Positions 9,650 to 18,728 of a DNA stretch of 64,000 nt are shown here, one piece after another. The notes beneath the pieces are model-generated. The model was given only the letters and a program-made list of their open reading frames with translations. It was not told the DNA's origin and did not search any database. How positions within the stretch are numbered: position 1 is the stretch's first letter; each line of letters starts with the position of its first letter. Position numbers and translations under genes: made by a program. The stretch spans positions 3,720,001 through 3,784,000 of the forward strand of contig OY760517.1 in the NCBI GenBank assembly GCA_963663615.1, read 5' to 3'. This DNA comes from G963663615 sp963663615 (GTDB lineage: Bacteria > Bacteroidota > Ignavibacteria > Ignavibacteriales > Melioribacteraceae).

Positions 9650-9994
9650 TTAGAAGTTCCAGTTCACTGCTTTTTCGAAAGCTTTTACATACACATCATC
9701 ATTATCTATAAAAACCTCATAAGTGTCAATTCCCTTACGCACACCCCCTTGTTTGCCGGTTTTAAGATCGAACTCCCAACCATGGGACGGACAAACAACA
9801 CATCCATTTTCAATAAATCCATCATATAAAACTGCTGCATGCTGATGAGGGCAAACGTTACTTACTGCATAAATTTCGCCATCAACGAGGAAAACCGCTA
9901 TATCAACATCTTCAACAAAATATCGTTTTCCCTGTCTGTCTTTCAGATTAGATTTTTTGCAAATCTTTTTAAATCCGTCAGGTATCTGCGTCAT
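9650..9994 (-). CDS. Small Rieske [2Fe-2S] protein (NirD/biphenyl-ferredoxin-like)
   Basis: This soluble protein of 114 residues has the Rieske cluster motif Cys48-x-His50 and Cys68-x2-His71 (CPH ... CPSHGWEFD). The 17-residue spacing is typical of ferredoxin-type Rieske proteins and of the small subunit NirD. There is no signal peptide or membrane anchor, so it is cytoplasmic. Such stand-alone proteins carry electrons to oxygenases or reductases; the partner is not evident. It overlaps the end of the metallo-hydrolase gene by 17 bases and is followed at 5 bases by queG, an iron-sulphur enzyme that needs reducing equivalents. A role as electron donor for a neighbour is possible but is only a guess from position. 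Confidence 0.88.
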   Translation of the reverse strand: MTQIPDGFKKICKKSNLKDRQGKRYFVEDVDIAVFLVDGEIYAVSNVCPHQHAAVLYDGFIENGCVVCPSHGWEFDLKTGKQGGVRKGIDTYEVFIDNDDVYVKAFEKAVNWNF

Positions 9995-10838
9995 TTAGTG
10001 TGCTCCACTGTTTATCTAATTTATATCCTTTATCAGATTTCATTACCGTTCCACATGCCGTTTTGGTATCATGTTCAAAAAACAATAACCAGTTTTCCGC
10101 AATAGCCTTCTTGTAAATCTCTTCTTTTTCCTTAAGTGTTACCAAAGGTTGAAGGTCAAACGACATTAAATATGGCATAGGTATATGTGCAAATGTAGGA
10201 ATTAAATCGGCACAAAACAGCAAAGTTTTTTCGCCATCTGAAATTTTTACAAGTTGCTGATCAATAGTATGCCCATTTGTGGTAACAAGTTCAATTTCAT
10301 CATCAAGTTGTATATTCCCTTCACCTAATTCAAGCACGCCCTCTTCATAAAGGGGAACGAATCTGTTCCGATAAAAACTGCCCTTGTCCTTATCCGAGGG
10401 GTTAGCTGCCCAGTAATACTGTTTTTTTTGAACATGGTATTTTGCATTGGGAAAAGCCGGAATATATTTATTACCTTCTCTGATAACCGCACCACCGGTA
10501 TGATCAAAATGGAGGTGAGTTAAAATAATATCGGTTATTTCGTCCGGATGCACACCAAACGGTTTAAGCAAACTCACAAAATCGGAATATCTATCCGCAA
10601 TATCATAAATAGATGAAAATTTTTCATCGTATGAATGCCCAATGCCGGTATCAACAATAATCTTTCTCGTGCCTGATTCAAGAAGTAACGATCTTGCACC
10701 AAGTTGTATTCTGTTGCGGTCATCGGAATGTATCTGCTTTTCCCACAGGGGTTTGGGTACAACACCAAACATTGCTCCGCCATCCAGACCGAAAGTACCA
10801 GTCTGGAATTCGGAAACTTTATATTTACCTATCTGCAT
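9978..10838 (-). CDS. Metallo-beta-lactamase fold hydrolase
   Basis: The 286-residue protein has the metal-binding signature THLHFDHTGG, with His108, His110, Asp112 and His113, and further ligands in TNGHTIDQQ, CADLIPTFAH and FFEHDTKTA. This order is that of the AHL lactonase/MBL-fold family, which hydrolyses lactones, thioesters or phosphodiesters. No signal peptide is present. The DTGIG motif near residue 64 and the N-terminal strands fit the quorum-quenching-lactonase-like subgroup, but substrate cannot be inferred at this level. It lies 17 bases after the thioredoxin-like gene and overlaps the Rieske gene by 17 bases, so it is part of the recQ to queG transcription unit. Confidence 0.88.
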   Translation of the reverse strand: MQIGKYKVSEFQTGTFGLDGGAMFGVVPKPLWEKQIHSDDRNRIQLGARSLLLESGTRKIIVDTGIGHSYDEKFSSIYDIADRYSDFVSLLKPFGVHPDEITDIILTHLHFDHTGGAVIREGNKYIPAFPNAKYHVQKKQYYWAANPSDKDKGSFYRNRFVPLYEEGVLELGEGNIQLDDEIELVTTNGHTIDQQLVKISDGEKTLLFCADLIPTFAHIPMPYLMSFDLQPLVTLKEKEEIYKKAIAENWLLFFEHDTKTACGTVMKSDKGYKLDKQWSTLNDADT

Positions 10839-10855
10839 ATTTTCTGCTTTCTGTT

Positions 10856-11191
10856 CTAATCGAACATTAGTGAGTAAGGACGCTCGAGTTCACTGCCGAG
10901 TTCTTCGATGCCAAAGTTTCTGCTTTTACGTAAAACTTCCTGTCCGTTGAGGTAAAATAAGATGGTAGGTACAGCAAAAATGGAATACTGTCCGGATATT
11001 TCTGCTGACTCCTTGATGTTTACATAAACATTCTGAAATTTTGGAAAATTTTCGGCAAGAAAATTAACAAGCTTTGGTTTTAATACTTTACAAACATTAC
11101 ATTCATCATGGCTAAAATAAAGCATTACAGCTTCATTATTGTTAACAAACTCTTTAAGTTCAGATAAGTTACTAATATTCTTCATTTTCAT
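10856..11191 (-). CDS. Thioredoxin-like protein
   Basis: The frame can be opened upstream to 11254, but the extra N-terminus there is only the antisense-free overlap with recQ. The family-like start is ATG at 11191 (or 11185), giving 111 or 109 residues beginning MKMKNISNLSELKEFV. The thioredoxin fold is recognisable from the active site DECNVCKVLKP (CxxC), the strand NVYVNIKES, the cis-proline region IFAVPTILFY and the following GQEV. The CNVC dipeptide differs from the CGPC of general thioredoxins, so it is probably a specialised thiol-disulphide protein of the cytoplasm. The start lies within the last codons of recQ, overlapping by 20 bases, which implies translational coupling. Confidence 0.85.
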   Translation of the reverse strand: MKMKNISNLSELKEFVNNNEAVMLYFSHDECNVCKVLKPKLVNFLAENFPKFQNVYVNIKESAEISGQYSIFAVPTILFYLNGQEVLRKSRNFGIEELGSELERPYSLMFD

Positions 11192-12629
11192 TAATTCCGC
11201 AAATATCACAATTATTACAATTAACCGGGTTCTTAATGCCGAAATAGTTTTCAATAAATGAGCGGCGGCATTTTTCCGTACGGATATAATTTACCATCTC
11301 CAAAAGCTTCATATTATCGCTTTTAAGTTTGCCGGCAAGGTAGGCTTCATCTTCAAGTTGCAAAGGTAACTCGGCTTCAACCTTAATGTTATTCTCTTCT
11401 ACACTGCCGGAAGTTACACCATAGCGATCAAGCATTGAAAGAGCCGTTTCAAGACGGAAATCACTCCTATCTTTGTAACTTAATTCCTCTCTCAAAAATT
11501 CAATGTCGTTCGAATTTACCTTGTCCGAATCATTTTTAAGGATAGAGAATAAACGATAATAATAATTAGCACCTGGATTACTCCATTTTATAAACTCCAT
11601 TTGGGTATGCAGATCCTGCTGGTTGTAAATCATCATACACAACGCTTCTTTACCATCCCTTCCTGCACGTCCAATTTCCTGATAATACGACTCCACCGAA
11701 CTTGGTACTTCCGCATGCATCACAAATCTTATATCAGCCTTGTCAATGCCCATTCCGAAAGCATTTGTTGCCAGTATTAGCGGTTCGTTACCATCAATAA
11801 ACCTGCGTTGAATATCTTTACGCCTTCTATTTTCAAGCTTACCATGATAAATAACATTACGTATTTTTTTGCGATCCAGCATTTCAGCAAACTTTTCCAG
11901 AGTTTTTATAAGGGAAAAATAAATAATTCCGGGACCACCCATTTCCTCAATTACGTTTAACATTAATTGCAGTTTTTGATCATCATCGTAAACTTCAACT
12001 GCCTCAAGACGTAAATTTTTTCTTCTTATGCCCTCATGATAAATTGCCAGATTATTTTTATCGAGGTGGAGTTTCTCAACTATCTCTTTTTGTACTTCCG
12101 GGGTAGCAGTTGCAGTAAGTGCAATGGTTACCGGATTTCCAATAATCTCCCTGAATTCACCAATCCTGGAGTAATCAGGTCTAAAATCATGCCCCCACTC
12201 GGCAATACAATGAGCTTCATCAACAGCAAGTAATGAAATATTAGCTTGAATTATTTGCTCAACAAACACTTTTTTCCTGAACCGTTCCGGTGTAACGTAT
12301 AGTAATTTTAGCTTACCCTTTACAAAATCGGCAAGCCTGTTTTCACGGTCTCTCCTCGAAACCGTTGAGTTTATAAATGAAGCCGGTATTTTTTTCCTAC
12401 GCAAGGCAGAAACCTGATCCTGCATAAGTGCAATTAGCGGACTAATAACAATAGTGCCCCCTTTAAGGGCTAATGCCGGCACCTGATAGCATAACGATTT
12501 GCCACCACCGGTTGGCATTATAACCAGGGCATTTTTACCATGTATGGTTACATCATTTATAATGTTTTCTTGGGGACCAAGAAATTTGTTGAATCCAAAA
12601 TTTTCTGATAATATTTTATTTATATCCAT
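11172..12629 (-). CDS. ATP-dependent DNA helicase, RecQ family (short form without HRDC)
   Basis: RecQ helicases unwind DNA 3' to 5' during recombination and fork repair. The 485-residue protein has the Q-motif region (FGFNKFLGPQ), Walker A PTGGGKSLCYQVPAL with Lys44, and the DEAH box at 137-140 followed by CIAEWGHDFRPDY, the aromatic-rich loop typical of RecQ. It also has SALTATAT-type motif III (here ALTATATPEV), the helicase C domain with YHGKL and ATNAFGMGIDKADIRFV, and the QEIGRAGRDG motif. The C-terminus has four clustered cysteines for zinc (CRRSFIENYFG to CNNCDIC) and then stops, so the winged-helix and HRDC domains are absent. The start codon directly follows the T-run of a predicted terminator, leaving no room for a Shine-Dalgarno site. 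Confidence 0.93.
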   Translation of the reverse strand: MDINKILSENFGFNKFLGPQENIINDVTIHGKNALVIMPTGGGKSLCYQVPALALKGGTIVISPLIALMQDQVSALRRKKIPASFINSTVSRRDRENRLADFVKGKLKLLYVTPERFRKKVFVEQIIQANISLLAVDEAHCIAEWGHDFRPDYSRIGEFREIIGNPVTIALTATATPEVQKEIVEKLHLDKNNLAIYHEGIRRKNLRLEAVEVYDDDQKLQLMLNVIEEMGGPGIIYFSLIKTLEKFAEMLDRKKIRNVIYHGKLENRRRKDIQRRFIDGNEPLILATNAFGMGIDKADIRFVMHAEVPSSVESYYQEIGRAGRDGKEALCMMIYNQQDLHTQMEFIKWSNPGANYYYRLFSILKNDSDKVNSNDIEFLREELSYKDRSDFRLETALSMLDRYGVTSGSVEENNIKVEAELPLQLEDEAYLAGKLKSDNMKLLEMVNYIRTEKCRRSFIENYFGIKNPVNCNNCDICGINENEEY

Positions 12630-12654
12630 AAAAAAAGAGCCGCCAGGCAGCTCT
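12629..12654 (-). terminator. Intrinsic terminator abutting the recQ start codon
   Basis: Read on the minus strand, a 7-bp stem AGAGCTG/CGGCTCT (with one G-T pair) closes a 5-base loop CCTGG and is followed directly by seven T. It lies 32 bases after the coiled-coil gene, for which it is a good terminator. The T-run ends at the recQ ATG (12629), so recQ needs read-through or a very late promoter. Confidence 0.72.
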
Positions 12655-12685
12655 CTCCAAAATTAGTTGTAAAGTAAATATTTAT

Positions 12686-14497
12686 TTATTCTTCAGTTTC
12701 TTCGCTTTCCGAATCGCCTTCGTATTTATAAAGCTCGGTTTCATAAGCGGTAATTTTTGCCTGAAGATTTTTTTCCATAGCAATAAGCTGAGAAATTTTA
12801 CCTGTGTATTCTTCTTTTTCTACCTCAATATTGGCAGTTTCCAGTCTTAATTCCTGCTGCTGCTGTTTATATTCTTCAATTTCAACTTTAAGGCGTTCGG
12901 CTTTTTCTTCAGAAACAGTAATTTCCTTAACAATACTTTTCTGTTTTTCTTCCAACTCCGCAAGATTCTGTTCAGCAGAAGTAACAATCTGTTTAATATC
13001 AGTTTGCAGATCATCACGCTTAGCCATTAAAAATTCACCTTCCGATTTCAGCTCCTTGTTAAATAATTTAAGTGAGTTTTCCTCATCCTTTATTTTATTA
13101 AGGTTATCATGCAGTTCAGCTTTTTCAGTTTTAAGCGAATTAATTAATATTTCAGTAGCTTTCTTTTCTTTCTGTAAAACTTTTATTAGTCCGCTAAATT
13201 CGGCATACTGAGATATTTTTTCCGAAACCTGCTTTTCCTTGTCCCTGAGCACCTTACCCATATCAAGGATTTCTTGTTTAAGCTTGTTAATCTGGCTTTT
13301 GTAGGCAGATGAGTCTTCCATAAATTTCTGAAGAGTACCCGAAAGTTTATTTTCTATTTCAAGATAATTTTCTTCCATCTGGAATTTGGTTTGCTCAAGC
13401 TGATCAGTTTTTTCCTTAACCCTGTTAAGTTCGGTGTTTAGTTTTTCTTCATCTTCACGTTTTTCAAGAATTTCATTATTAAGCTCGCTCTTAACCGATT
13501 CGAGGCGTTTTATTTCGTTAGTAAGCTCATCATTTCTCTCTGTAAGGGAATCAATTTCTTCCTTAACACTATCGAGCTTGGTTTGCTCAAGCATAATATC
13601 TTGTTCCATTTTGGCAACATCATGCTGCTTAGCCTGAATTTCCTGTACAAGCTCTTCCTTTTTATCGGAGTAATCCTGGAACAGTTTATCTTTCTCGGCA
13701 AGCTGATTGGTTAAAGAACCAAGACTTTGGTCAAGGTTCGATTTAATTTCCTCGTTAAACGAAATCTTTTCATTGAGATCGTTAAGCCTGTTGGTTTTAA
13801 TATGTATTTCACCGCGAATTTCATCAACAGCTTCCTCAATTTTTGTTTTTTCCTCACGCAATGTTACAATACGTTTTTCGGTATCAACAATTTCGGATTC
13901 GTAAGCATCGCTTTGTTTTTTAAGCTCATCGGTACGCTGTTCAAGTTCTCCAAGCGTCTTGTTCTTTTGTTCAATTTCTTCAGCAAGTCTGGCTTCTGTT
14001 TCTTTCAACGAGGTTGCTTTCTGTTCAAGATCAACAATCTGCAAATCCAAACCTTCCTGTTTGTTGGTAAGGTCTGCAATTTTTTCCTCAAGCCCATTAA
14101 CTGTACTCCGTTTTTCCTCAACAGTTGAATCAAGTTCTTCCGAATCTCTTGAATCGATATCCTGTTTTACCATTAGCTGTTTAATGGTAGCTTCCAAACT
14201 TTCTATTGTTTTATTTTTCTGTTCTTCTACTTCTGTAAGTTCAGAAACCGTTCTATCAAGTTTCTCTACTTCAGTTTTTCTTTCGTCAATCTGCTGTTCA
14301 AGATTTTTTATATCGATAAGTAAGCTGTTTTTTTCGCGAGCGATGTCAGTAAGCTCATCGCTTTTCTCATTCATCTTTTTTTCAAGCTCGCCAAAGCTAT
14401 CCACTTTTTCCTGCAGGGCATGAAGCTGATTTCTTAACTCATCATTCTCTTCTACAAGCTTCTCAACTTCCTTGTTAGTTTTCTTCAAAAAATTCAT
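12686..14497 (-). CDS. Long coiled-coil protein of unknown function
   Basis: The 603 residues are almost entirely heptad-patterned helix, rich in Glu, Lys, Leu and Gln with almost no proline or glycine. It has no Walker motifs, signal peptide or membrane span. Sequence runs such as KKTNKEVEKLVEENDELRNQL at the start and many E-K-L-x-x-L repeats predict one rod of several hundred angstroms. The acidic tail EGDSESEETEE is probably disordered. This resembles the coiled-coil arms of SMC-like or cytoskeletal proteins, but no head domains are present. It could be a scaffold or cytoskeletal element, and a precise function cannot be named. An AGGAG ribosome binding site lies 9 bases before the ATG. 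It is the first gene of the minus-strand run and is separated from recQ by a terminator. Confidence 0.85.
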   Translation of the reverse strand: MNFLKKTNKEVEKLVEENDELRNQLHALQEKVDSFGELEKKMNEKSDELTDIAREKNSLLIDIKNLEQQIDERKTEVEKLDRTVSELTEVEEQKNKTIESLEATIKQLMVKQDIDSRDSEELDSTVEEKRSTVNGLEEKIADLTNKQEGLDLQIVDLEQKATSLKETEARLAEEIEQKNKTLGELEQRTDELKKQSDAYESEIVDTEKRIVTLREEKTKIEEAVDEIRGEIHIKTNRLNDLNEKISFNEEIKSNLDQSLGSLTNQLAEKDKLFQDYSDKKEELVQEIQAKQHDVAKMEQDIMLEQTKLDSVKEEIDSLTERNDELTNEIKRLESVKSELNNEILEKREDEEKLNTELNRVKEKTDQLEQTKFQMEENYLEIENKLSGTLQKFMEDSSAYKSQINKLKQEILDMGKVLRDKEKQVSEKISQYAEFSGLIKVLQKEKKATEILINSLKTEKAELHDNLNKIKDEENSLKLFNKELKSEGEFLMAKRDDLQTDIKQIVTSAEQNLAELEEKQKSIVKEITVSEEKAERLKVEIEEYKQQQQELRLETANIEVEKEEYTGKISQLIAMEKNLQAKITAYETELYKYEGDSESEETEE

Positions 14498-14624
14498 TTA
14501 GCCGTACTCCTGATATGGATAGTAACTATTTATTCCGGATATTTAGTCTTTGCACCAAATAATTCCATTTTCGTAAATGTAATTTAAATTTATATAAAGG
14601 ACAAATTCATATTTATTAAAAATG

Positions 14625-14632
14625 TACCTTTG
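14625..14632 (+). promoter_or_regulatory. Possible Bacteroidota-type -7 box (TACCTTTG)
   Basis: TACCTTTG matches the TAnnTTTG consensus and lies 121 bases before the plus-strand methyltransferase gene in a divergent intergenic region. No matching TTG -33 element is seen at the usual 19-21 base distance, so this is weak. Confidence 0.22.
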
Positions 14633-14752
14633 TTGTTTCGTTTTATCTATTTTGTTAATATTAAGCTGATTTTTTTTTAGATAATTAATACAGACATTAA
14701 AGTTAAATCTTTGTAAACCGTTATATTAACGCCTTAACTACAACTTGATTGT

Positions 14753-15958
14753 ATGAAACCAGAAGAATTTAGTAATATAATAAAACCCGAAATACAAAAT
14801 GTTATTTTTAGTAACATCGGGATGCAGCCTGCCAGTTTTGCATTAAAATATTCGGAAATTAAAAACTTTCCGGTACGAGCGGTAGCCGAACAAATTGATT
14901 GTTTGCAAAGAGCTGCTAAAAAACTGCCCGGATTTTCCGGCAAACGTTTAGTTTACCATAAGGAATCTCTTGAGCAAGCATCCGGTGAAGCTGCTGCAAA
15001 ATACAAAGCTACGCTTGCAAAAGGTAGCAGAATCCTTGATATGACAGGTGGAATGGGTATAGATTCTGTTTGCTTTTCCAAAAACTTTGATTATGTACAT
15101 TATTGCGAACTCAACAAGCTTAAAGCTGATATATTTCGGTATAACATAAATGAACTATGCATCAGTAATATTATAGTTAACAATACTGATTCCACTACTT
15201 ATCTTCAACAATTTGAAAAGAACTATTTCGACTTCCTCTATATTGATCCTTCCAGAAGAAGTGAAGGTAAACGCTCAACCGATTTGGCATTCCTTGAGCC
15301 AAACATTATAACGTTACACGATACACTACTTGAATATTCGCCAAACATAATTATAAAACTATCACCAGCTTTCGATTTTTCTGAAGCCAAACGTCACTTT
15401 CCCGAGTTGAATAGCTTTATTGTTGTATCGGTAAATGGTGAGTGCAAGGAAACTCTTCTCATAGTAAGCAGGGATAGCAAAGAGCTAGTTAAACAAGCTG
15501 TAGTTATTAGCAGTGCCGGAATAAATAAATTTAGAGGCAATGCCAACATCCAGCCAGTTTTAACTTATTCAGGTGTTATGGATTATATATACCTTCCGGA
15601 TTGCTCGATTATTAAAAGTGAGTTAGCTGGAGTTACAGCCGAAACTTTTAACTTATGCCGATTTAATAATTACCCGTTTATATTTACTTCATCAACTACC
15701 AATACAAATTACCCGGGACGCGTTTATAAAATTACCGGAAACAAACTGAATAGTAAAAAAGAATTAAAACAGAAACTTAAAGAACAGGGTATATCACGAA
15801 TAAATATAATTGCCAAAGGTACAGGCAAAAAACCTGAGTATTATTACAAACAGTTCGGATTAAAAGAAGGCGGCAGTTACTACCTTATAATAACTACCGA
15901 CAGCAATAAAAAAACTTTGCTACTGCTTGGCGAATTTGTTACGAAACCTCAAAGTTAA
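14753..15958 (+). CDS. PG_1098-like class I methyltransferase with THUMP-like domain
   Basis: The protein has 401 residues. A helical N-terminal part (about 1-90) precedes a Rossmann methyltransferase domain with motif I ILDMTGGMGIDSV at 94-106, the acidic end of strand 2 in YCELNKLK, and a catalytic-site motif DPSRR near 165. The C-terminal 100 residues (YPGRVYKITGNK to the end) look like the ferredoxin-like and THUMP-like domains found in this Bacteroidota family, whose structural example is PG_1098 of Porphyromonas gingivalis. A THUMP-like domain suggests an RNA substrate, but this is not proven. It is the only plus-strand gene in the first 38 kb. Its last 20 bases overlap the end of the convergent glycosyltransferase gene. 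Confidence 0.83.
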   Translation: MKPEEFSNIIKPEIQNVIFSNIGMQPASFALKYSEIKNFPVRAVAEQIDCLQRAAKKLPGFSGKRLVYHKESLEQASGEAAAKYKATLAKGSRILDMTGGMGIDSVCFSKNFDYVHYCELNKLKADIFRYNINELCISNIIVNNTDSTTYLQQFEKNYFDFLYIDPSRRSEGKRSTDLAFLEPNIITLHDTLLEYSPNIIIKLSPAFDFSEAKRHFPELNSFIVVSVNGECKETLLIVSRDSKELVKQAVVISSAGINKFRGNANIQPVLTYSGVMDYIYLPDCSIIKSELAGVTAETFNLCRFNNYPFIFTSSTTNTNYPGRVYKITGNKLNSKKELKQKLKEQGISRINIIAKGTGKKPEYYYKQFGLKEGGSYYLIITTDSNKKTLLLLGEFVTKPQS

Positions 15959-18728
15959 AACGAATACCAAATTTATCTTCGAGATAATCAAACGCCCTGT
16001 TAATAGTCATATTTTCATGATGTTTTTTAATAATTCCAGCAATTTCCACTATTTCCTCACATTCAAATTTTCTATCAGCACCATTCCACTTATTTTTATA
16101 GAAATAGTTTAAAACATTACGAATATTATCAAACCTACGTAGAATTTCTTCTTTATCTTTTAATTGCCGTAGCATTACAATTTTAATAAATTCAAGAATA
16201 AGGGTTTGGTAACCGGATATTCTGTTTTTTAATTCATCAAAATTTTGCATGGTAATATTTCTATCTTTCATTTTATCGATAAGATAAGTAGCATTATCGA
16301 GTCTCTTTTCACTTAATTCAATATTAAGCAGATTGATATAGCTATCCCTGTGATTACCATATTTTATTACATTATTCCACAACATGGCTTTGGCATTTGT
16401 TGAGTTACCAAGTTGGTGTTCGGAAGCTGCATAAACATCAGCAATTTGTGGTAAATCAGTATTGATTGTAAGTATTTGTCTCGCAATACTTTTAGCCGTA
16501 TTATAATCATGGTTATGTAGTGCACGCTTTAACTTTGTTACCTCATCCGGTTGAACCTCTTCTTTAGCCAATGGCAGAAGGTTAATATCATCCAGGTAAA
16601 TTAGCGGAGGAGGATCATGCAGAGGCTGACCAACTGATTTATTGTTATAAAGGTCAATTTCACGTTTTATTATTGAATCGGATTCCTTTATATACTCATC
16701 AATAAATTCATTCGATTTCTGATCTTCTCTTTTGCGGAATGTACCAAGCAGGCAATCAATTGAATGAATATCAGCATACCGAAACATTCTGGTCCATAAT
16801 TCAAGGTCGCCAGCATATTCATACTCGGTTGATATATGATTACCAGCTCTTTCGTATAAACCTCTTCGCCAGAATGTGCTTTCCTGTTGAATAAACTTGT
16901 AATCATAGTTAAGAAATTTTTTGCGGGACCAAAATCTTAGGTCAAGCAAAATCATGCTGCCACTGTTTTCATTTATCATTGTTGGGCGACCAGTTATCCA
17001 CTCAACATCTTTTCTGTCATTAAACACCGAAACAATTTTTTGGAAAGCCAAAGGTAACACTCTGTCATCGGAGTTGATCCAGCCCATAATTTCGCCGGAA
17101 GTTTTTGCAAATCCGTCATTAAGAGCATTATACTGTCCACCATCAGGTTTACTTTGCCAGTAAGCAAGATGTTTCTCGTACCGTTTTATTATATCAACGG
17201 AACCATCCGTACTACCGCCGTCCATTACTATATATTCAAGATTTGGGTAACCTTGTGAAAGAACCGAGTCAATTGTTTCCTCGAGATATTTGGCTTGATT
17301 AAAAGAGGGAGTAACAAAACTGATTTTTGGCAATTCAGATTTTACGCTGAAGTTTATATCCATAAATTGCATTCCGGCTGAAGTATTTGCCTTGTTATCA
17401 TCAACCGATGAATTTGTGTTATTTCCTTTATTTTCAACCGAGTTATTATACTCTGCAATAAGTTTTTTATATAACTCAACATAACGAGCGGGCTGCAACT
17501 CAAGCGGGTATTCGGTTTGGGCACGGTGAATTGAATTTTGTGATAGTTCTTTTATATTACTTTCGTATAGAACCCACTCAATTCCTTCTGCAAGACTATT
17601 AATATCTTTCTCGTTAGCCAGATATCCGGTTTTCTTGTGAACAATCATATCCGGAACACCGCCAATATCAAAACCTACAACAGGGGTACCGCTTGCCATT
17701 GCTTCAACCACTGTATTAGGTAGGTTATCTTCAAGTGAAGGAAGAACAAACACATCCGAGAATGAATATATTGCTGAAATTTTTTCTTCTTCCTTTATAG
17801 AACCAAAATTATAAATTGGAATTTCAAACGGTAGTGAAAAATTTTGCGGAAATTTACCAAAAAACGCAAATGCAAGGTCCTTGTGCTTTGGTGCAATAAG
17901 CTTAAGTGCTTCAATAAGATAACTTAAACCTTTTCGTGTATTACTAATATGATCGGCACCAAACAAAACTACTTTCTGATCCAGGGGAATGCCCAAATTA
18001 CGCCTGAGGTTATCTCTGCCTTTATCATTAAACTTGTCAAGCGGAAATCCGTACGGTATTACATGATGCGGCATTTTGCCAAAAAGTGAACTTTGCCGTG
18101 AAGATTCACCCAGCCATTTACTTGGTGTTACAACGTTAATGTTTAGCTTATCATAAGCTTTACGTTTGGTTTCCCAATTGTCGTAACTAATATCGCGGGT
18201 ATTATTGCTTCCGAGCTGCGGACAAGCTTCGCAGTGTGTTTTGTATTTTTCACAACTACCTGTATAATGGCATCCGCCTGTAAACGCATTCTGATCATGC
18301 AACGTCCATACAATTGGTTTGCCACGCCACATATTAGGTAAATAATTAAAATCAACTACACCGGCTACCCAATGAAAATTTATAACGTCAGCATCCTCGA
18401 ACTCAGGACAGTTTAAGTAATCAAGATAGCAGCGGGTATCAGTAAATATCTCAAGTCCCCCGGGTCTCTTCGGATAGTCCTGCAACATTTTCATCCAGTC
18501 ATTCCACAACTGATGATATTTTGCTGGAATATGTTCGTCCTCACTATTATCAGTATAACGCCCATTAACAGGTTCATCACGCTGATAATAAACATTAGGA
18601 TTACCAGATCTTTTACTTAATGTAAGCATCCTTGAATCTATACCAATAGCCTTCAATCCAAGATGTAATCTATATGCTGCGTTTCCTGCACCACCAAAGT
18701 CCTGTGTCAGGACGTGAAGAATTTTCAT
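15939..18728 (-). CDS. Bifunctional glycosyltransferase: GT4 fused to GT2, with helical C-terminus
   Basis: The 929-residue protein joins two glycosyltransferases. Residues 1-425 form a GT-B enzyme of family GT4: FGGAGNAAYRLHLGL at the nucleotide-free N-lobe, HDQNAFTGGCHY near 144, and the C-lobe signature LPNTVVEAMASGTPVVGFD at 335-353 with the EX7E-type glutamates. After a low-complexity Asn/Ser linker (430-455), residues 465-690 form a GT2 (GT-A) domain with VTPSFNQAKYLEETIDSVL, DGGSTDGS and INSDD (metal site Asp554-Asp555). Residues 730-929 are helical and repeat-like, probably TPR. It overlaps the upstream gene by 4 bases (ATGA type) and is the last gene of the glycan cluster. It probably adds two successive sugars to a surface glycan or glycoprotein. 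No membrane span is seen, so it is cytoplasmic. Confidence 0.88.
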   Translation of the reverse strand: MKILHVLTQDFGGAGNAAYRLHLGLKAIGIDSRMLTLSKRSGNPNVYYQRDEPVNGRYTDNSEDEHIPAKYHQLWNDWMKMLQDYPKRPGGLEIFTDTRCYLDYLNCPEFEDADVINFHWVAGVVDFNYLPNMWRGKPIVWTLHDQNAFTGGCHYTGSCEKYKTHCEACPQLGSNNTRDISYDNWETKRKAYDKLNINVVTPSKWLGESSRQSSLFGKMPHHVIPYGFPLDKFNDKGRDNLRRNLGIPLDQKVVLFGADHISNTRKGLSYLIEALKLIAPKHKDLAFAFFGKFPQNFSLPFEIPIYNFGSIKEEEKISAIYSFSDVFVLPSLEDNLPNTVVEAMASGTPVVGFDIGGVPDMIVHKKTGYLANEKDINSLAEGIEWVLYESNIKELSQNSIHRAQTEYPLELQPARYVELYKKLIAEYNNSVENKGNNTNSSVDDNKANTSAGMQFMDINFSVKSELPKISFVTPSFNQAKYLEETIDSVLSQGYPNLEYIVMDGGSTDGSVDIIKRYEKHLAYWQSKPDGGQYNALNDGFAKTSGEIMGWINSDDRVLPLAFQKIVSVFNDRKDVEWITGRPTMINENSGSMILLDLRFWSRKKFLNYDYKFIQQESTFWRRGLYERAGNHISTEYEYAGDLELWTRMFRYADIHSIDCLLGTFRKREDQKSNEFIDEYIKESDSIIKREIDLYNNKSVGQPLHDPPPLIYLDDINLLPLAKEEVQPDEVTKLKRALHNHDYNTAKSIARQILTINTDLPQIADVYAASEHQLGNSTNAKAMLWNNVIKYGNHRDSYINLLNIELSEKRLDNATYLIDKMKDRNITMQNFDELKNRISGYQTLILEFIKIVMLRQLKDKEEILRRFDNIRNVLNYFYKNKWNGADRKFECEEIVEIAGIIKKHHENMTINRAFDYLEDKFGIRFNFEVS

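Noticed and set aside
10856..11254. The longer thioredoxin frame beginning at 11254
   Set aside because: The first 21 residues have no family match and lie inside recQ. The fold begins at the start at 11191 or 11185.
13959..14423. A serine-rich 154-residue plus-strand protein
   Set aside because: It is the antisense frame of the coiled-coil gene; Ser/Phe/Leu-rich composition is the expected shadow of Glu/Lys/Leu-rich codons. The same applies to 12804-13211 and 13727-14128.
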